A stretch of DNA of 6,997 nucleotides. Origin: an uncultured Synergistia bacterium. GTDB taxonomy: Bacteria; Eremiobacterota; SpSt-956; JAKJGF01. Shown here piece by piece: positions 5,889 through 6,997 of the stretch (within the stretch, counting starts at the first letter, position 1; each line of letters starts with the position of its first letter). A model generated the notes under the pieces. It worked only from the letters and a program-made list of their open reading frames with translations, searched no databases and was not told the DNA's origin. The position numbers were made by a program, and so were the translations under genes. The DNA lies in contig CALARM010000916.1 in NCBI GenBank assembly GCA_937888925.1, positions 1 to 6,997 on the forward strand, read 5' to 3'.

Positions 5889-6458
5889 CTACCTGACACC
5901 GCATAGTTCCTTATACAGATTATAAACTATTTCAACATAGTGCTGTGTCTCAGCATAAGGGGGAACTCCACCGTAATCCTGAACGGCTCCCATACCTGCA
6001 TTATATGCGGCAAGAGATAGTTTTATCTGTCTTTCAACATCAAATCCGGAAAAATAATCCAGATTATGTCTGAGTATTTGAACAGTTCCTCTTATGTTCT
6101 GCACGGGATCATAGGAATTGTATACTCCAACCTCTCTGGCAGTACCGGGCATAAGCTGCCCTAACCCCTGGGCGCCTGCACAGGAAGTAGCATGAATATC
6201 AAAGGCAGACTCGCAGGCCACAACTGCAACAACAAACCGTGGCTCCACACCATACTGACGGCAGTAATAAAGTATACTCAGAACTACTGCATCAAGCTCT
6301 TTATCAGAAAGGCCGGGATTATATTCCAGGATTTTTGACTTGTAGGCACCGATGTATTGCTTTGTATAAGGATCATTCATGTTCGGTGTCGCCATAACAG
6401 CAGAAAAGCTAAAGACCAGTATGGATATTAACATAATAAATGTTATAAAATATTTCAT
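5889..6458 (-). CDS. Secreted lytic transglycosylase, SLT domain
   Basis: This 189-residue enzyme should cleave the MurNAc-GlcNAc bond of peptidoglycan, forming 1,6-anhydro ends, in the periplasm. A signal peptide is clear: basic MK start, hydrophobic stretch 4-20, likely cleavage after VMA (residue 23). No lipobox Cys is present, so it should be soluble rather than a lipoprotein. The SLT catalytic core follows: ACESAFDIHATS with predicted catalytic Glu83, GAQGLGQLMPGTA (95-107), and the AYNAG motif (151-155). This is a minimal SLT protein without LysM or other binding domains. ATG 6458-6456 is preceded by AGGGG (6470-6466) at 7-nt spacing. It lies 61 bp downstream of tsaC on the same strand, with a heptamer repeat element filling the gap, and another such element follows its stop. 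Extra cysteines (C66, C82, C93, C186) could form disulfides. Confidence 0.94.
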   Translation of the reverse strand: MKYFITFIMLISILVFSFSAVMATPNMNDPYTKQYIGAYKSKILEYNPGLSDKELDAVVLSILYYCRQYGVEPRFVVAVVACESAFDIHATSCAGAQGLGQLMPGTAREVGVYNSYDPVQNIRGTVQILRHNLDYFSGFDVERQIKLSLAAYNAGMGAVQDYGGVPPYAETQHYVEIVYNLYKELCGVR

Positions 6459-6475
6459 TATCTTACCCCTTTTCA

Positions 6476-6541
6476 GTGAGCAGTGACCGGTGAAAGGGAA
6501 TTGCTTTTCTATTCACCCTTCACTCTTCACCCTTCACAACT
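6476..6541. repeat. GTGANNN heptamer element with inverted arms overlapping the tsaC 3' end
   Basis: The left arm holds GTGAGCA (6476-6482), GTGACCG (6483-6489) and GTGAAAG (6490-6496). A T-rich centre (6497-6511) follows. The right arm, on the minus strand, holds CACCCTT (6514-6520), CACTCTT (6521-6527), CACCCTT (6528-6534) and CACAACT (6535-6541). GGTGAA (6489-6494) can pair with TTCACC (6512-6517). The right arm runs into the coding sequence of tsaC, whose stop (6522-6520) and last five residues it encodes. Confidence 0.88.
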
Positions 6542-6997
6542 CTAAATATTTCTTCCGAAGGTATTTTTCCTTCTCTTAAAATGTTCACTTTCTCTCCTGT
6601 AACATCTACAATAGTAGAAGGTACACCATATGTAATCTCTCCTGCATCCAGTATTACATCTACTTTATCTTCAAAAGCAGAAATAATTTCATCGATTGTA
6701 AAAAGGTTTTCTTCACCAGACAGATTGGCACTAGTTACGGCAAGAGGTTCTCCCGTATATTTTAATAGGTCCAGGGCAATCTTATAATCGGGGATCCTGA
6801 TAGCTACAGAGTCTTTCCCGCATGTTGCAGGTGACGGATGGCATTTCAGGACAAGTGTAAGAGGACCTGGCCAGTACTTTTCAGCAAGTAATCTGGCATA
6901 AGTGGGGACATAACCTGAAAGTTCATACATTTCCTTTATATCATGAACCATGACAGGCAGGGGTTTTAAAGGGGAACGTTCTTTAATTTTATAGATC
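6520..6997 (-). CDS. tsaC: L-threonylcarbamoyladenylate synthase, TsaC/Sua5/YrdC family (5' end outside window)
   Basis: The reading frame stays open past the Met at 6951 to the window edge, giving 158 visible residues; about 40 N-terminal residues are missing compared with usual TsaC length. The Met at 6951 is not the start: the residues before it, IKERSPLKPLPV, are the conserved KxR...KPLPV motif of the family. Further motifs are WPGPLTLVL, SVAIRIPD, PLAVTSANLSGE, VPSTIVDVTG and ILREG. It ends after the YrdC domain, so it is the short TsaC type without the extra Sua5 domain. The enzyme makes threonylcarbamoyl-AMP from threonine, bicarbonate and ATP, the first step of tRNA t6A37 modification in the cytoplasm. 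Its last residues VKGEE and the TGA are encoded by heptamer repeat units. It is the first visible gene of the minus-strand cluster, upstream of the transglycosylase. Confidence 0.94.
   Translation of the reverse strand, partial: IYKIKERSPLKPLPVMVHDIKEMYELSGYVPTYARLLAEKYWPGPLTLVLKCHPSPATCGKDSVAIRIPDYKIALDLLKYTGEPLAVTSANLSGEENLFTIDEIISAFEDKVDVILDAGEITYGVPSTIVDVTGEKVNILREGKIPSEEIFRVVKGEE

Noticed and set aside
4158..6541. Heptamer arrays as CRISPR arrays
   Set aside because: Units are contiguous 7-mers without unique spacers, and no cas gene is present.
6949..6951. ATG at 6951-6949 as the tsaC start
   Set aside because: The frame is open to the window edge and the upstream residues carry the conserved KxR and KPLPV motif, so the gene is cut by the window.

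Overview
This is an AT-rich bacterial window with heavy use of AGA/AGG and ATA codons. It carries generic housekeeping genes (tsaC, a lytic transglycosylase, an FmdB-type zinc ribbon protein) and a soluble PAS-rich hybrid histidine kinase followed by a PilZ protein. The combination suits a Gram-negative, environmental lineage of the Nitrospirota or former Deltaproteobacteria type. That placement is only a guess, because no marker gene in the window settles it.

Layout from left to right: (1) positions 3-77 are probably the tail of a plus-strand gene that begins outside the window. (2) A 9-bp repeat hairpin lies at 92-168. (3) An AMP-forming acyl-CoA ligase runs on the minus strand (182-1726). 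(4) A 189-bp divergent intergenic region follows, with an inverted repeat and a candidate promoter. (5) A tight plus-strand operon holds a triple-PAS hybrid histidine kinase with a C-terminal receiver (1916-4168), a PilZ c-di-GMP-binding protein (4196-4537) and an unrecognised membrane protein with a C-terminal zinc ribbon (4547-5374). (6) A short convergent gap holds repeats and a hairpin. (7) A minus-strand cluster, transcribed right to left, holds tsaC (cut by the window end), a secreted lytic transglycosylase and an FmdB-family protein.

The most striking feature is not a gene. Five of the six intergenic junctions large enough to hold one carry degenerate 7-bp tandem repeats built on GTGANNN, usually directly against a stop codon and sometimes as two arms in inverted orientation. 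The sixth junction carries an analogous 9-bp repeat, TCGGATNNN, also in inverted orientation. Because 7 is not a multiple of 3, three consecutive GTGA units place TGA in all three frames. The repeats supply the actual stop codons, and the last few residues, of the histidine kinase and of TsaC. They also probably supply the ribosome binding site of the PilZ gene. Kinase and PilZ lie in the same reading frame, separated by a single repeat-borne TGA, so loss of three repeat units would fuse them.

Functionally, the plus-strand operon looks like a signalling unit: a cytoplasmic sensor kinase with its own receiver, a c-di-GMP effector and a membrane-anchored partner of unknown role. The acyl-CoA ligase and the minus-strand cluster appear unrelated to it. 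No known mobile element, CRISPR array, tRNA or rRNA was seen.
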